A program made the translations under genes and the position numbers. DNA of 64,000 nt, taken from the NCBI RefSeq assembly GCF_003011925.2, contig NZ_PXXU01000004.1:1-64000 (forward strand). Reading direction: 5' to 3'. Below the pieces are notes generated by a model. That model was not told the origin of the DNA. It ran no database searches and saw only the letters and a list, made by a program, of their open reading frames with translations. This DNA is from Nitrosomonas supralitoralis. Its GTDB lineage: Bacteria; Pseudomonadota; Gammaproteobacteria; Burkholderiales; Nitrosomonadaceae. Positions 35,781 through 46,164 of the stretch are shown here, one piece after another. How positions within the stretch are numbered: the first letter of the stretch is position 1; each line of letters begins with the position of its first letter.

Positions 35781-36416
35781 TTACGAATTCTGTCGCGTCT
35801 GCGCAATTTTGTCCTTAAGCATATCGATCAGTGCCTGGAAACCATCCCGTTGCAGAATGGCACGATATTCACCACGTTTTATTGCCAGATCACTCACGCC
35901 ATCAAACAAAATGTTAATGATACGCCAATTCCCTTCTACTTGATGCAACACATAATCGAAATTTACCGTACCGCCATCGGATTTGGTTAATAGACTACGC
36001 ACCAATACCTGCTCTCGCGGCAGGCTACGCTGTTCAATAATCTGAAATTGTTCACCCTCATACTGGACAAAACGCCCTGTATAAGTTGCTATACTCAACT
36101 GACGGAAAGTTTCAATCATTAATTCTTGCTGAGCACTATCCAACTGTGACCAATAGGTTGCGCCCAATATTGTTTTTATAATTAAATCAATATCATGGGT
36201 CTTATTAATGACAGGCTGCAAGTATTTGAAGCGCTCATCGTAATCCAATTGATCGCTTTCACGCATGACCTCGAGTAGCGATGATTGCAGATATAGTATC
36301 GCTTGTTCCGGACTGTCTGTTTCTGAATTGGGTGAACTCTGTGCAGCAGGAATTGCTAGCAGCATTACTAAGATCAGTAACCATCGTATCAGTTTAGGTG
36401 TTTGTTTTACTTTCAT
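35781..36416 (-). CDS. hpnM: HpnM, Ttg2D/MlaC-like periplasmic lipid carrier
   Basis: This 211-residue protein has a signal peptide ending near AAQSSP and a Tol_Tol_Ttg2 (MlaC) domain with RFKYLQPVINKTHDID, TFRQLSIATYTGRF and VNFDYVLHQVEGNWRIINI. MlaC-like proteins carry lipids across the periplasm. In hopanoid clusters this protein is called HpnM and is thought to work with the RND transporter HpnN. Its start lies inside the end of hpnB (23-base overlap), which suggests coupled translation. Confidence 0.92.
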   Translation of the reverse strand: MKVKQTPKLIRWLLILVMLLAIPAAQSSPNSETDSPEQAILYLQSSLLEVMRESDQLDYDERFKYLQPVINKTHDIDLIIKTILGATYWSQLDSAQQELMIETFRQLSIATYTGRFVQYEGEQFQIIEQRSLPREQVLVRSLLTKSDGGTVNFDYVLHQVEGNWRIINILFDGVSDLAIKRGEYRAILQRDGFQALIDMLKDKIAQTRQNS

Positions 36417-37533
36417 AACGACGATCTTTCCACAAAGCGCGTTCTCCTCGCCAATACCGCAGTGCAGATGTCCAAGTCATGGCAAGGTACAAAATACCGA
36501 TGACTGGCAGGGCACCCGCCCAAAGCGGGGAACGCTGATAATAAAATAAAGTGGGCAAATAAATAAAAAACATAGCAGCCCATGTCAAAATGCTCACAAT
36601 ATAAACTTCCAAAGTAGTCGACAACATAAAAGCAAAGGGAGCCATCCAAAACATGGAAATCATGATCAATGTACAGATAATAAGCAAAACGAGCGAATAC
36701 CTTAATTGAGTAAATGCAGTACGCGCGACCATTTCCCAAATTGGTTTCAGTTTCTGATAGCCGCGATGACTACGCGCCGCGCGGCTAAGTCCAATAAAAG
36801 TACGTAAACCGGAACGTTTAATATGTGCGGCTAAAGTACAATCATCAATCAATGCATTATGCAAATTGGCAAACGCACCTGTGGTACGCAATGCTTGCGT
36901 TTTTACCAAAATACATCCACCTGCGGCGGCGGCAACACGTGATTCCGTTTTATTCGCTAGCCTAAATGGATATAGCAATTTGAAAAATAAAATAAATGCT
37001 GGCATCAGCAGGCGTTCGATAAAATTATCCATAGGCGGCTCAGCCATAAGTGATACCAGCGCCAGGTTCTCATTACACGCTTTTCGCTGTAACTCAGACA
37101 CAATTCCAGGAGCCAGTTCAATATCCGCATCCAGCAACAACGTGTACTGCGTTTTAACTTCTCGCAACCCTTGTTCGAGCGCCCACAATTTTCCGCTCCA
37201 ACCTGCTGGCGGTGCAGTACCCAATAGCACTTGTGCACCACATTTCCTAGCCTGTTCCGCAGTATCATCAACGGACTGGTCATCGATAACAATAATATGC
37301 ACATTCTCACTTTGCGCTCTAACTCCACGCAGTGTATGTCCGATATAAGGACCTTCATTGCGCGCCGGAATTAGCACAGTGATATCACTCAGCATCTCTT
37401 CGAGAATCACTTTCTCGTGTACTTGAGTTTCAATTTTCTCGTGAGTACTCCATGGACGCCATGGAAATAACACCAACAGCCACCAGCACAAAGCGCCAAA
37501 AACAGACAGATAATTTACTAACTCCACTAACAT
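36394..37533 (-). CDS. hpnB: Hopene-associated glycosyltransferase HpnB
   Basis: The 379-residue protein has an N-terminal membrane helix, a GT2 (GT-A fold) catalytic domain (about 50-270) and three to four C-terminal membrane helices. The nucleotide-sugar motifs are TVLIPARNEGPYIG, VIDDQSVDDT and the metal-binding LLLDADIELAPG. A late ALIDDCTLAAHIKRSG supplies the ED-like acid, and QLRYSL is the QxxRW-like position. Members are found beside hopanoid genes, but the sugar and acceptor are not established. It lies between hpnH (42 bases upstream) and hpnM (overlapping). Confidence 0.9.
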   Translation of the reverse strand: MLVELVNYLSVFGALCWWLLVLFPWRPWSTHEKIETQVHEKVILEEMLSDITVLIPARNEGPYIGHTLRGVRAQSENVHIIVIDDQSVDDTAEQARKCGAQVLLGTAPPAGWSGKLWALEQGLREVKTQYTLLLDADIELAPGIVSELQRKACNENLALVSLMAEPPMDNFIERLLMPAFILFFKLLYPFRLANKTESRVAAAAGGCILVKTQALRTTGAFANLHNALIDDCTLAAHIKRSGLRTFIGLSRAARSHRGYQKLKPIWEMVARTAFTQLRYSLVLLIICTLIMISMFWMAPFAFMLSTTLEVYIVSILTWAAMFFIYLPTLFYYQRSPLWAGALPVIGILYLAMTWTSALRYWRGERALWKDRRYESKTNT

Positions 37534-37575
37534 TCTTGCTTACAATGAACTTTCAAATGTGGATTAGCATAATCT

Positions 37576-38694
37576 CTATTTATTAACGAGTGTAACCGAT
37601 ATATCGGAAAGCTTTTTAGGCGTTTTGTTTTCTCCTGATGTCCATTTTGGTGTTGGTTCAGCTACCATGGGGCCTGATGTTCTAGGTCCTTTTAGTGATG
37701 CTATTATCGCCTTCCATGGATGCTGCAGGGTATCTTCTACAGCGGTTGCCTCATATCCACAGTGCGCCATGCATTGCGCACATTTAGGATTATTAGCCGT
37801 ACCATATTTTTCCCAGGGAGTATCTTCAAGAAGTTCCTTAAAGGTTTTTGCGTAACCTTCATCTGACAGCAAATAACAAGGCTTCTGCCAACCAAATACA
37901 TTGCGCGTCGGATTACCCCAAGGAGTACATTCATAATCCTGATTCCCAGCAAGATAATCCAAATATAATGCTGAGTGATTAAGCCGCCACTTGCGCTTTA
38001 GTTTTTTACCTAATTCGAAAATACCGCGAAATAATATTTTTGTATCCTGGCTTTTAATAAAAACATCCTGCTGCGGTGCTTTTTCGTAACTGAATCCGGG
38101 AGCAATCGTTGCGGCTTCGACACCTAGTTCCATAGCATAATCCAGAAATTCAGCCACATCCTCCGGCGTTTCACCTTGAAACAAAGTACAGTTTACCGTC
38201 ACTCTGAAACCTTTTTCTAGAGCCAGTTTAATTGCCTCAACTGCACGATCAAAAACACCATCCTGACAAACTGAAGCATCATGTCGTTCTTGCATGCCAT
38301 CCAGATGAATTGAAAAAGTCAAATACGGCGAGGGCGTGTAGTCATCAATTCGCTTTTTTAATAATAATGCATTAGTGCATAAATAAACATATTTCTTTCG
38401 TTTGATAATACCCGCCACAATTTGCGGCATCTCCTTATGAAGCAGCGGCTCACCACCTGGGATTGATACCATTGGAGCGCCGCACTCATCTACAGCTTGC
38501 ATGCACTCTTCATAGGAAAGGCGTTGATCAAGCACATCTTCGGGATGCGCGATTTTTCCGCAGCCAGCACAAGCCAGATTACAGCGGAATAATGGTTCCA
38601 ACATCAGCACTAAGGGATATTTCTTTACTCCTTTTAGTTTCTGCTTGATTAAGTACGTACCTACTGCAATCTGTTGACGTAAGGGGACACCCAT
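37576..38694 (-). CDS. hpnH: Adenosyl-hopene transferase HpnH (radical SAM)
   Basis: HpnH joins the 5'-deoxyadenosyl radical to diploptene, giving adenosylhopane, the first step to side-chain-extended hopanoids. The 372-residue protein has the radical SAM cluster motif CNLACAGC near residue 40 and a PGGEPLLHKEMP segment that contacts SAM. The C-terminal cysteine group is in CAQCMAHCGYE. I start it at ATG 38694 (MGVPLRQQ), which has GGAGG seven bases upstream; the longest frame begins at 38724. It is the first gene of hpnH-hpnB-hpnM-hpnN. The squalene-hopene cyclase and HpnG are not in this window. Confidence 0.95.
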   Translation of the reverse strand: MGVPLRQQIAVGTYLIKQKLKGVKKYPLVLMLEPLFRCNLACAGCGKIAHPEDVLDQRLSYEECMQAVDECGAPMVSIPGGEPLLHKEMPQIVAGIIKRKKYVYLCTNALLLKKRIDDYTPSPYLTFSIHLDGMQERHDASVCQDGVFDRAVEAIKLALEKGFRVTVNCTLFQGETPEDVAEFLDYAMELGVEAATIAPGFSYEKAPQQDVFIKSQDTKILFRGIFELGKKLKRKWRLNHSALYLDYLAGNQDYECTPWGNPTRNVFGWQKPCYLLSDEGYAKTFKELLEDTPWEKYGTANNPKCAQCMAHCGYEATAVEDTLQHPWKAIIASLKGPRTSGPMVAEPTPKWTSGENKTPKKLSDISVTLVNK

Positions 38695-39010
38695 GAATAA
38701 CCTCCAAAAGTACTTCAAAAACATTAATCAATCTGATTTACAATTAAGTATGAAACAAAACTGACAATCAGTCCGCCCATCATATTCTTAACAGAGCGCG
38801 GGAAACTATCTGAACTGCCGCCTAGAAAATTTGAAATTTCTGATAAAGTTCTTCAGCACACGCGAATCTTTCAACTTCAATGGTTATATATGCTTATTTT
38901 AATCTGAAAGTACCATGCAAGTCAGTTTCTTAACTATAGAACATGACCCCTTACAATAGCAAATATTTTTCAACCCATTGATTATCTTTTGATATACACC
39001 TGCCAACAAA
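38695..39010. other. Upstream region of the hpn unit
   Basis: These 316 bases between hpnH and the next terminator should contain the hpn promoter. No open frame of interest and no clear operator is visible. Confidence 0.45.
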
Positions 39011-39041
39011 AAACACCAGGAACTATAAGATCCTGGTGTTT
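39011..39041 (-). terminator. Rho-independent terminator of the peptidoglycan-binding lipoprotein gene
   Basis: An 11-base-pair stem (AAACACCAGGA / TCCTGGTGTTT) with a 9-base loop is followed by a T-rich tract on the minus strand. It lies 27 bases past the stop codon at 39068. Confidence 0.88.
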
Positions 39042-39067
39042 ACAAAATAGTAAAATGTTGCTGCTAC

Positions 39068-39580
39068 TTAAAACTCAACGCCTAATGCACGCAATGTTCG
39101 TTTGTTTATCTTTCCAGACGCAATACCGTTTTCTTTCTGGAATGCTTCTATCGCTGCTACAGTCTTATTACCGCTCTTTCCATCTACTGGACCGGGGTTA
39201 AATCCAGCATTCACAAGTGCCTGCTGAATATCACGCATCATCGCTGTATCCGGTTTCACGACCTCGTCGCCGTCATCAACAACAGGCTCCGGCGCTACGC
39301 TCACCTCTATGTCTGTAATTATAGTATCGACTTCATCCGCTGCTGATGAATCCAAGCTTTGCAAACTTTGTACATCTTCAATTTTGGCAGGCTCTATAGG
39401 TGCTGGTGCTGGTGCTGGTGCTGCAGGTGCTGGTTCTGCAGGTGCTGCTGCAGCCGCTTCCTGATCACCCTTAGCTGATAAAGGTTTTTTTTCGAATATC
39501 GGTTTACACCCGATTAACAGCACAGCAGACAAAAAAAGAACAAGACAAGACGTTAATGTACTCGTTTTAAAAAAATTCAT
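39068..39580 (-). CDS. Lipoprotein with Ala/Pro-rich linker and peptidoglycan-binding domain
   Basis: The 170-residue protein has a lipoprotein signal ending in LLIGC, a low-complexity Ala-Pro linker (about residues 40-65) and acidic spacer. A C-terminal PG_binding_1 domain (about 115-170) contains IQQALVNAGFNPGPVDGKSG and KTVAAIEAFQKENGI. It is likely anchored in the outer membrane and touches peptidoglycan. The start at ATG 39580 has GGAG eight bases upstream; a longer frame starts at 39616. The linker is encoded by repeated GGTGCT units at about 39399-39450 (plus-strand view), a stretch prone to length change in steps of two codons. Confidence 0.85.
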   Translation of the reverse strand: MNFFKTSTLTSCLVLFLSAVLLIGCKPIFEKKPLSAKGDQEAAAAAPAEPAPAAPAPAPAPIEPAKIEDVQSLQSLDSSAADEVDTIITDIEVSVAPEPVVDDGDEVVKPDTAMMRDIQQALVNAGFNPGPVDGKSGNKTVAAIEAFQKENGIASGKINKRTLRALGVEF

Positions 39581-39797
39581 TGCTAATCTCCAAAAAAATA
39601 TTAAACAAACCACCAAGCCACTTCTAGGTATTCAAGAGGAATGAAATATTCTTTCAATTTCAAAACAATACCAGACTCCCCTTCGAAGCCAAGCAACATA
39701 TTTGCAATTCTGCTTATCGTATTTTGTATTAACTTATAATGTTGCGATGAGAACTATCACATTTTTCTGATCATAACGCAATATAAAAAAGTTAATA

Positions 39798-40928
39798 ATG
39801 ATAGGCTTAACCCAAAAAAATAATGAGTTACTTCTGATCGGTGGTGGTCATAGCCATATCATTGCAATTAAGCGACTCGCGATGAACCCACTCACCGATG
39901 CTCGAGTAACACTTATCAGTAGCGATGAGATGACATCCTACTCTGGTATGTTGCCTGGACTCATTGCCGGACATTACGCATTTGAGGATTGCCATATCGG
40001 TTTGCGGATGCTCTGCCAATGAACTGGATACAGCTCATCCATTCCGAGGTCGCACGTATTGACACATCAGAAAAACAAATTGAATGCCAAGATAAGCTTT
40101 GATTACACTATGAAGTTTTGTCGATAAATGTTGGGTCGCGACTTGCGCTTCAAAGTATCCCTGGCGCAAATAGTTTCGGCTTCCCGGTGAAATCGGCCAA
40201 ACAATTTCATCAACATTGACAACAATAGCTTACAGCGAAGCAACAATCGAATCAGCTTCAACGTATTGTTGTTGGTGGTGCCGCTGGAATGGGGATATTG
40301 CTGGCTTTGCGCTATAGATTGGTTAATATGACTTCCATCCGTGCCGATTTCACCTTGATTTGCGTTAATTCATGTATTCTTAACTCGCACAACAAGAAAG
40401 TGCGTGATTTTTCTTCGGCTATTAAAAACGCGCGGGGTTAAGCTTATTCAGCGAAAACATGTAATTTCGGCAGCTAAGGATCAGTTAATACTTGATGACC
40501 AAACGCGGCATGACTATGATTTTCTCGCTTGGGTTATTCATGCAGACGCGCAGCCTTGACTGAGAAAAAGCGGATTTGCATGTGATAGCTATGGCTTTAT
40601 AAAGGTCGATGAATATCTTCGCAGCATTTCACACCCAGATATTTTTTCTGCGGGCGATTGCGCTGCATTTAAACCGACACCCTTATCCAAAGCAGGTGTT
40701 TAGGTCGTCCGTCAAGGACCATTTCTAGTCAAAAATATTTCGGCGCAATTAGTAGGGCATGGTCATCTTCATTCATATAAACCACAACGATACTTCTTGA
40801 GCTTATTAACCACAGAAGAGCGCCATGCAGTTGCTTTTCGAAGTGCTTTTTTTGCACATGGATACTGGGTTTGACTTTGGAAAAACCATATCGATAGCAG
40901 CTTCATAGCAAGCTTCAATCTGAAATAA
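39798..40928 (+). pseudogene. Decayed FAD-dependent oxidoreductase of the selD-associated type
   Basis: The frame opens with ELLLIGGGHSHIIAIKRLA (FAD-binding glycine motif with GHSH) and YSGMLPGLIAGHY. These are hallmarks of the pyridine nucleotide-disulfide oxidoreductase family often fused or adjacent to selD. The intact stretch ends at 40022. Homologous sequence then continues with several stops and frameshifts: IHSEVARIDTSEKQIECQ, LSINVGSRLALQSIPGANS, RIVVGGAAGM-like DNA, DIFSAGDCAAFKPTPLSKAG, and FFAHGYWV near the end. About 375 codons can be traced. It is clearly non-functional. No selD gene is seen in this window. Confidence 0.88.
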
Positions 40929-41101
40929 TGATACGCTAAATGTACAGATACAGATTACATCTAATAATTGCTATTCCAGATCAATATGATCATAGAAGAA
41001 TCATAAGCTAAAGTTTATTTTTTTTAAGTCGTTGAAGCAGCATAATCGCAGTTAATTTACCGCATAACCCTTTAATAAATAAAATTTACCTGGAAAAAGT
41101 C

Positions 41102-41308
41102 ATGAAAATTCTTGTTCATTTTAAATCTGGATTTAAGCAGACATTTATTGTTCCAAAATATATGCTGGCACTTGAATTTAGAAATATGGCCAAGGAAATT
41201 GGTGGTAGTATCGCAAGTATCGAATTCTCATTGCCCCTCCGCCGTCAAACCGAACTGACTTCTACTGAACTTCGTAATGAAGTATTCCGCTTACCTGATG
41301 AACGCTGA
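41102..41308 (+). CDS. Small protein of unknown function
   Basis: A 68-residue frame (MKILVHFKSGFKQTFIVPKY..., ending in RLPDER) with a GGAAAAAG stretch before its ATG. The first half reads as alternating hydrophobic strand-like segments and there is no signal peptide or membrane helix. I do not recognise a family. It stands between the decayed oxidoreductase and ssb and is convergent with ssb. The natural composition and the start context make it plausible but not certain. Confidence 0.5.
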   Translation: MKILVHFKSGFKQTFIVPKYMLALEFRNMAKEIGGSIASIEFSLPLRRQTELTSTELRNEVFRLPDER

Positions 41309-41442
41309 CATATTCAAACAGTGCTCCACATTGCAAATAACGAGCGATTATGCACGTACTTTAAATTGCCGGCTTTTAATCAACTCGACACTTCGACGTG
41401 TAGAATTAAAACCGAAGCGGTTAAACATATGCAATCATTCAG

Positions 41443-41895
41443 TTAAAACGGAATATCATCATCCATATCATCAAATCCGCTGGAACCCTTGGCTGAAGTA
41501 GATCGACTAGGAATCGAACTGCCTTCTTCTTGATCAGAAGTTGATTCAAAACTACCACTTCCTGATCGATTTCCTAACATCTTCATATCGCTAGCGATAA
41601 TATCAGTCGTATAACGCTCTACACCACTCTTATCCGTCCATTTTCTGGTTTCCAACCTTCCTTCGATATAAACGGAACGGCCTTTTTTTAAGTACTCTCC
41701 AGCTATCTCGGCGAGCTTGCGATAAAAAGTTACACGATGCCATTCAGTTTTTTCCTGCTTCTCGCCATTCTTGTCTTTCCAAGTATCAGTGGTGGCCAGT
41801 GTAATATTGGTCACTGCATCTCCATTTGACATGTAACGAGTTTCCGGATCTTTACCCAAATTACCAATGAGTATAACTTTATTGACTGAAGCCAT
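41443..41895 (-). CDS. ssb: Single-stranded DNA-binding protein
   Basis: SSB coats single-stranded DNA during replication and repair. The 150-residue protein has the OB-fold (about 1-108) starting [21 protein letters not shown] flexible Ser/Gly-rich linker leads to the acidic tip DDMDDDIPF, which binds partner proteins. The gene begins one base after the MFS transporter stop codon. The order MFS-ssb with uvrA divergent is common in proteobacteria. Confidence 0.97.
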   Translation of the reverse strand: MASVNKVILIGNLGKDPETRYMSNGDAVTNITLATTDTWKDKNGEKQEKTEWHRVTFYRKLAEIAGEYLKKGRSVYIEGRLETRKWTDKSGVERYTTDIIASDMKMLGNRSGSGSFESTSDQEEGSSIPSRSTSAKGSSGFDDMDDDIPF

Positions 41896-43278
41896 TTATG
41901 TTTTCTCCCCAAGCAATTGATTCACCTTTTCTTCATCGAAGCCTTTCATGTCTACTTTCAGATAGGCTACTCTTTCATTAACTAATACTAATGCTTCATA
42001 GACACCGGGTATAGCTGCGAGTTGACGCGATAATTCACGTGACTGATCAATATCCATTTCAACCACAGGATACATCCTGGAACGCACAGCAGCAGGTGCT
42101 TTCATCGTTGCTGCCATTGCCAGCCACACTATCAGTAGTGATCCGCAGAACATATATAACGCGTAGCTTCCATGCGTACCAAATAAATATCCACCCGCCG
42201 CAGCACCGGCAAAAGCACCCAGAAATTGAGTACTACTGTATATCCCGATCGCCGTTCCCTTCGCACCTACGGGCGCAATCTTGGAAATCAGGGAAGGCAG
42301 GCTAGCTTCCAATAAGTTAAATGCGGCAAAGAAAACCAATAACGCTAAGGCTGTACCCCATATCGAATTATACGTAATGGCCAATAAAAACTGTCCTATC
42401 AGTAAAAAAGCAATAGCTGCAACAAATACATGCTTTAACTTGGCTTTCTTCTCGGAGTAAATAATCGCCGGAATAATGAAAACAATAGACAGTAATAAAA
42501 CAGGCAAATAAATCTGCCAATGATCACTCGCCGCCATTCCTGCCTGCCGCAAAGTAAGCGGCACAACCAGCCAGAGCGCCATCAATGTAGCATGTAACGC
42601 AAAAATACCGTAATTCAAACGCAATAATTGTGTATTCTGCAACACACTTGCGAAGCTTGCAGATGAAACTTCAGTATCGGAATGAAACCGGCTGATACGT
42701 GGATCAGGAATAATTTTATTTACTACAATCATTGCGAGTAACGCCAGTATGCCGGTCATGGCAAAAATTCCCGGCACACCTATCCATTGATTGAGAACCG
42801 GAGCGGCAATCAGGGAAATGGCAAAAACTGTGCCGATGGTCATTCCGATCGTTGCCATCGCTTTGGTACGATGTTCTTCTCGTGTAAGATCCGCTGCAAG
42901 AGCCATTATAGCGGCCGAGATTGCGCCGGAACCCTGAATGATTCGACCCACTATTACCCAATATATATCAATTGCACTAGCTGCGATCAGGCTACCAATA
43001 GCAAATAAAATTAACCCTAAATATATTACAGGCTTGCGTCCAATACGATCAGATAACCAGCCAAAAGGAATTTGTAATATAGCTTGCGTTAAACCATACG
43101 CTCCCAGTGCAATTCCGACCAACGTATAATTGTCTCCGCCAGGCAAGTCCTCGGCATAAAAAGCAAATACCGGCAATATGATAAACAGTCCAAACATACG
43201 CAAGCCATATACACCCGCCAAACCAATGGTTGCGCGCAATTCGTCCGGTGACATTTTTTCAGATGATGATGCAGACAT
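41896..43278 (-). CDS. MFS transporter with C-terminal ferredoxin-like domain (YajR type)
   Basis: The 460-residue protein has twelve predicted membrane helices (to about residue 395) with the MFS loop GWLSDRIGRKPVIYLG between helices 2 and 3. A soluble tail (about 400-460) contains DIDQSRELSRQLAAIPGVYEA and VAYLKVDMKGFDEEKVNQLL. This matches the extra domain of YajR-like exporters. The substrate is unknown. It directly precedes ssb and is divergent from uvrA with 66 bases between the starts. Confidence 0.92.
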   Translation of the reverse strand: MSASSSEKMSPDELRATIGLAGVYGLRMFGLFIILPVFAFYAEDLPGGDNYTLVGIALGAYGLTQAILQIPFGWLSDRIGRKPVIYLGLILFAIGSLIAASAIDIYWVIVGRIIQGSGAISAAIMALAADLTREEHRTKAMATIGMTIGTVFAISLIAAPVLNQWIGVPGIFAMTGILALLAMIVVNKIIPDPRISRFHSDTEVSSASFASVLQNTQLLRLNYGIFALHATLMALWLVVPLTLRQAGMAASDHWQIYLPVLLLSIVFIIPAIIYSEKKAKLKHVFVAAIAFLLIGQFLLAITYNSIWGTALALLVFFAAFNLLEASLPSLISKIAPVGAKGTAIGIYSSTQFLGAFAGAAAGGYLFGTHGSYALYMFCGSLLIVWLAMAATMKAPAAVRSRMYPVVEMDIDQSRELSRQLAAIPGVYEALVLVNERVAYLKVDMKGFDEEKVNQLLGEKT

Positions 43279-43344
43279 GAATCAGGTTGTTATATTCTTA
43301 AAAAGTTGGGTATATTAGCAGGTTGACTCATACATAGATAGTTC

Positions 43345-46164
43345 ATGGAATCCATAAAAATACGCGGCGCGCGCACCCACAATCTGAAAAACATCCATCT
43401 TGATCTACCACGTAACAAGCTTGTTGTTATTACCGGTCTATCAGGATCAGGCAAATCATCGCTTGCATTTGATACGCTTTACGCGGAAGGTCAACGTCGA
43501 TATGTGGAATCCCTATCTGCATATGCAAGGCAGTTCCTTCAGTTGATGGAAAAGCCGGATGTCGATTTGATTGAAGGGCTTTCTCCCGCGATCGCCATCG
43601 AACAAAAGGCTACCTCGCATAATCCACGTTCGACAGTTGGGACGGTCACAGAAATTCATGATTATTTGCGTTTGTTATTCGCACGCGTGGGTGATCCTTT
43701 CTGCCCTGAACACAATATAGTTTTGACCGCGCAAAGTGTTTCGCAAATGGTGGATCATGTATTGCAGCTACCGCTTGACACACGCTTGATGATTCTGTCT
43801 CCATTAATCGTGGAGCGCAAAGGTGAACAGGTTGAGTTATTTGATGAACTGCGCGCACAAGGCTTTATTCGTTTACGAATTGACGGCGAAGTTTATGAAA
43901 TCGATGCTTTGCCAAAGTTACAGAAAACTAAGAAACATACCATTGAAGTAGTGATCGATCGCTTGAAGGTTTCTCCGGATGCCAAACAGCGACTTGCTGA
44001 ATCATTCGAAGTGGCGTTACGCCATTCCGACGGGCGTGCTTTGGCGGTAGAGATGGATAGCTGCCATGAACATCTGTTTTCTGCTAAATTCAGTTGTCCT
44101 GTGTGCAGTTATTCGTTGTCTGAAATGGAGCCCAGATTATTCTCATTCAACAATCCATTAGGTGCCTGCCATAAATGTGACGGCTTGGGACAGATCACTT
44201 TCTTTGATCCTGTACGAGTTGTAGCTTTCCCTCATCTGTCACTGGCTGCTGGTGCAGTAAAAAACTGGGATCGGCGTAATCAATTTTATTTTCAACTATT
44301 AACAAGTCTTGCTGCACATTATCATTTTGATCTGGAAACTCCATTTGAGAAACTGAACGAGGCTATTCGCAACATTATCCTGCATGGCTCCGGCAAAGAG
44401 AAAATACATTTCTCCTATCTGACTGAAAGCGGTCGCAAACAACAGGAAACCCATCCTTTTGAAGGAATCATTCCCAACCTGACCCGTCGTTATAAAGAAA
44501 CTGAATCACAAACCGTGCGAGAAGAACTGGCTAAGTATCTCAATGCACAAACCTGCCCGGACTGCCAAGGTACGCGGCTGTGTCAGGCGGCGCGTCATGT
44601 GCATGTTGCAGGACAGGCGATTTATCAGATCAGTGCTTTCCCACTCAAAAAGACCAAGCAATTTTTTGATCACGTCGAACTTTCGGGTCACAAGCAAGCG
44701 ATTGCGGAGCGTATCATCAAGGAGATTTCCAATCGTTTACAATTTCTTAACAACGTCGGACTAGATTATCTATCTTTGGATCGCTCCGCAGAAACGTTAT
44801 CAGGTGGGGAATCTCAGCGTATCCGCTTGGCCAGTCAAATTGGCTCCGGCTTAACGGGCGTGATGTACGTATTAGATGAACCTTCCATTGGTTTGCATCA
44901 ACGTGACAATGGTCGTCTGCTCGATACACTTAAAAAACTACGTGATCTAGGCAATAGTGTCATCGTGGTTGAGCATGATCAGGATGCCATACAGATTGCA
45001 GACTATGTTGTGGATATGGGGCCGGGTGCCGGCGAACACGGCGGATTCATTGTCGCTCAAGGCACACCGCAATCTATCCAGGAAAATAATGAATCTCTTA
45101 CGGGCAAATTTTTATCTGGTAAATTATCAATCAGGATACCGGAAAAGCGTCATTCTCCAAATGATGAACGAATACTTCGAATTGATGGGGCAACTGGAAA
45201 TAATCTTAAAAATGTCACGCTGACTCTACCTTTAGGTCTCTTTGTTTGCGTTACCGGAGTTTCTGGATCCGGCAAATCCACACTCATTAATGAAACATTA
45301 CACCGAGCGGTAGCTCGTCATCTTTATGGCAGCAATGCCGAACCGGCGCCCTATCAGCATATTGAAGGTCTGGCTTTTTTTGATAAGGTTATCAATATGG
45401 ATCAAAGCCCCATTGGACGTACGCCTCGTTCTAATCCTGCAACTTATACCGGATTGTTCACTCCGATCCGTGAATTATTTGCTGGCGTGCCTCAGGCACG
45501 CGAACGTGGCTATGCGCCAGGCCGGTTTTCCTTCAATGTCAAAGGCGGGCGGTGCGAAGCCTGTCAGGGTGATGGCGTAATTAAAGTGGAAATGCACTTT
45601 CTTCCAGATATCTATGTTACCTGCGATGTATGCCACGGCCATCGGTATAACCGTGAAACCCTGGAGATTCAGTATAAAGGAAAAAATATCACTGAAATCC
45701 TTCAAATGACTGTGGAAAATGCCTTTGAGTTTTTCAATGCAGTGCCAGTGGTTGCGCGCAAGTTACATACATTATTGGACGTTGGCCTCGGCTATATCAC
45801 CTTGGGACAATCCGCCACTACACTATCCGGAGGTGAAGCACAACGGGTAAAGTTATCACTGGAGCTTTCCAAACGCGACACCGGTCGAACTTTATATATT
45901 CTGGATGAACCCACAACTGGCCTGCATTTCCAGGATATTGATCTGCTGCTGAAAGTATTACATAGACTGCGCGATCACGGTAATACTGTGGTTGTCATTG
46001 AACATAATCTGGATGTCATTAAAACAGCCGACTGGATTATTGACTTAGGCCCGGAAGGTGGAGATGGTGGCGGATGTATTATTGCAGAAGGCACGCCAGA
46101 AGCAATAGCAACCAACAAGAATAGTTTTACCGGTCATTATCTGCAATCCATGCTGGCAAAATGA
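43345..46164 (+). CDS. uvrA: Excinuclease ABC subunit A
   Basis: UvrA recognises DNA damage with UvrB in nucleotide excision repair. The 939-residue protein contains two ABC ATPase modules. Walker A is GLSGSGKS (31-38) in the first and [10 protein letters not shown] (near 640) in the second. Signature motifs are [13 protein letters not shown] and [13 protein letters not shown]. Zinc ligands are CPVC...CHKC near 253-280 and CEAC...CDVC near 745-770. I see no LexA-like box in the short intergenic region to the MFS gene. Its stop overlaps the start of the glycerate kinase gene. Confidence 0.98.
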   Translation: MESIKIRGARTHNLKNIHLDLPRNKLVVITGLSGSGKSSLAFDTLYAEGQRRYVESLSAYARQFLQLMEKPDVDLIEGLSPAIAIEQKATSHNPRSTVGTVTEIHDYLRLLFARVGDPFCPEHNIVLTAQSVSQMVDHVLQLPLDTRLMILSPLIVERKGEQVELFDELRAQGFIRLRIDGEVYEIDALPKLQKTKKHTIEVVIDRLKVSPDAKQRLAESFEVALRHSDGRALAVEMDSCHEHLFSAKFSCPVCSYSLSEMEPRLFSFNNPLGACHKCDGLGQITFFDPVRVVAFPHLSLAAGAVKNWDRRNQFYFQLLTSLAAHYHFDLETPFEKLNEAIRNIILHGSGKEKIHFSYLTESGRKQQETHPFEGIIPNLTRRYKETESQTVREELAKYLNAQTCPDCQGTRLCQAARHVHVAGQAIYQISAFPLKKTKQFFDHVELSGHKQAIAERIIKEISNRLQFLNNVGLDYLSLDRSAETLSGGESQRIRLASQIGSGLTGVMYVLDEPSIGLHQRDNGRLLDTLKKLRDLGNSVIVVEHDQDAIQIADYVVDMGPGAGEHGGFIVAQGTPQSIQENNESLTGKFLSGKLSIRIPEKRHSPNDERILRIDGATGNNLKNVTLTLPLGLFVCVTGVSGSGKSTLINETLHRAVARHLYGSNAEPAPYQHIEGLAFFDKVINMDQSPIGRTPRSNPATYTGLFTPIRELFAGVPQARERGYAPGRFSFNVKGGRCEACQGDGVIKVEMHFLPDIYVTCDVCHGHRYNRETLEIQYKGKNITEILQMTVENAFEFFNAVPVVARKLHTLLDVGLGYITLGQSATTLSGGEAQRVKLSLELSKRDTGRTLYILDEPTTGLHFQDIDLLLKVLHRLRDHGNTVVVIEHNLDVIKTADWIIDLGPEGGDGGGCIIAEGTPEAIATNKNSFTGHYLQSMLAK

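Noticed and set aside
39399..39450. CRISPR-like tandem repeat
   Set aside because: The repeats are six-base units inside the coding frame of a lipoprotein linker, without spacers.
43279..43344. LexA box before uvrA
   Set aside because: No CTGT-N8-ACAG pattern is present in the 66-base intergenic region.
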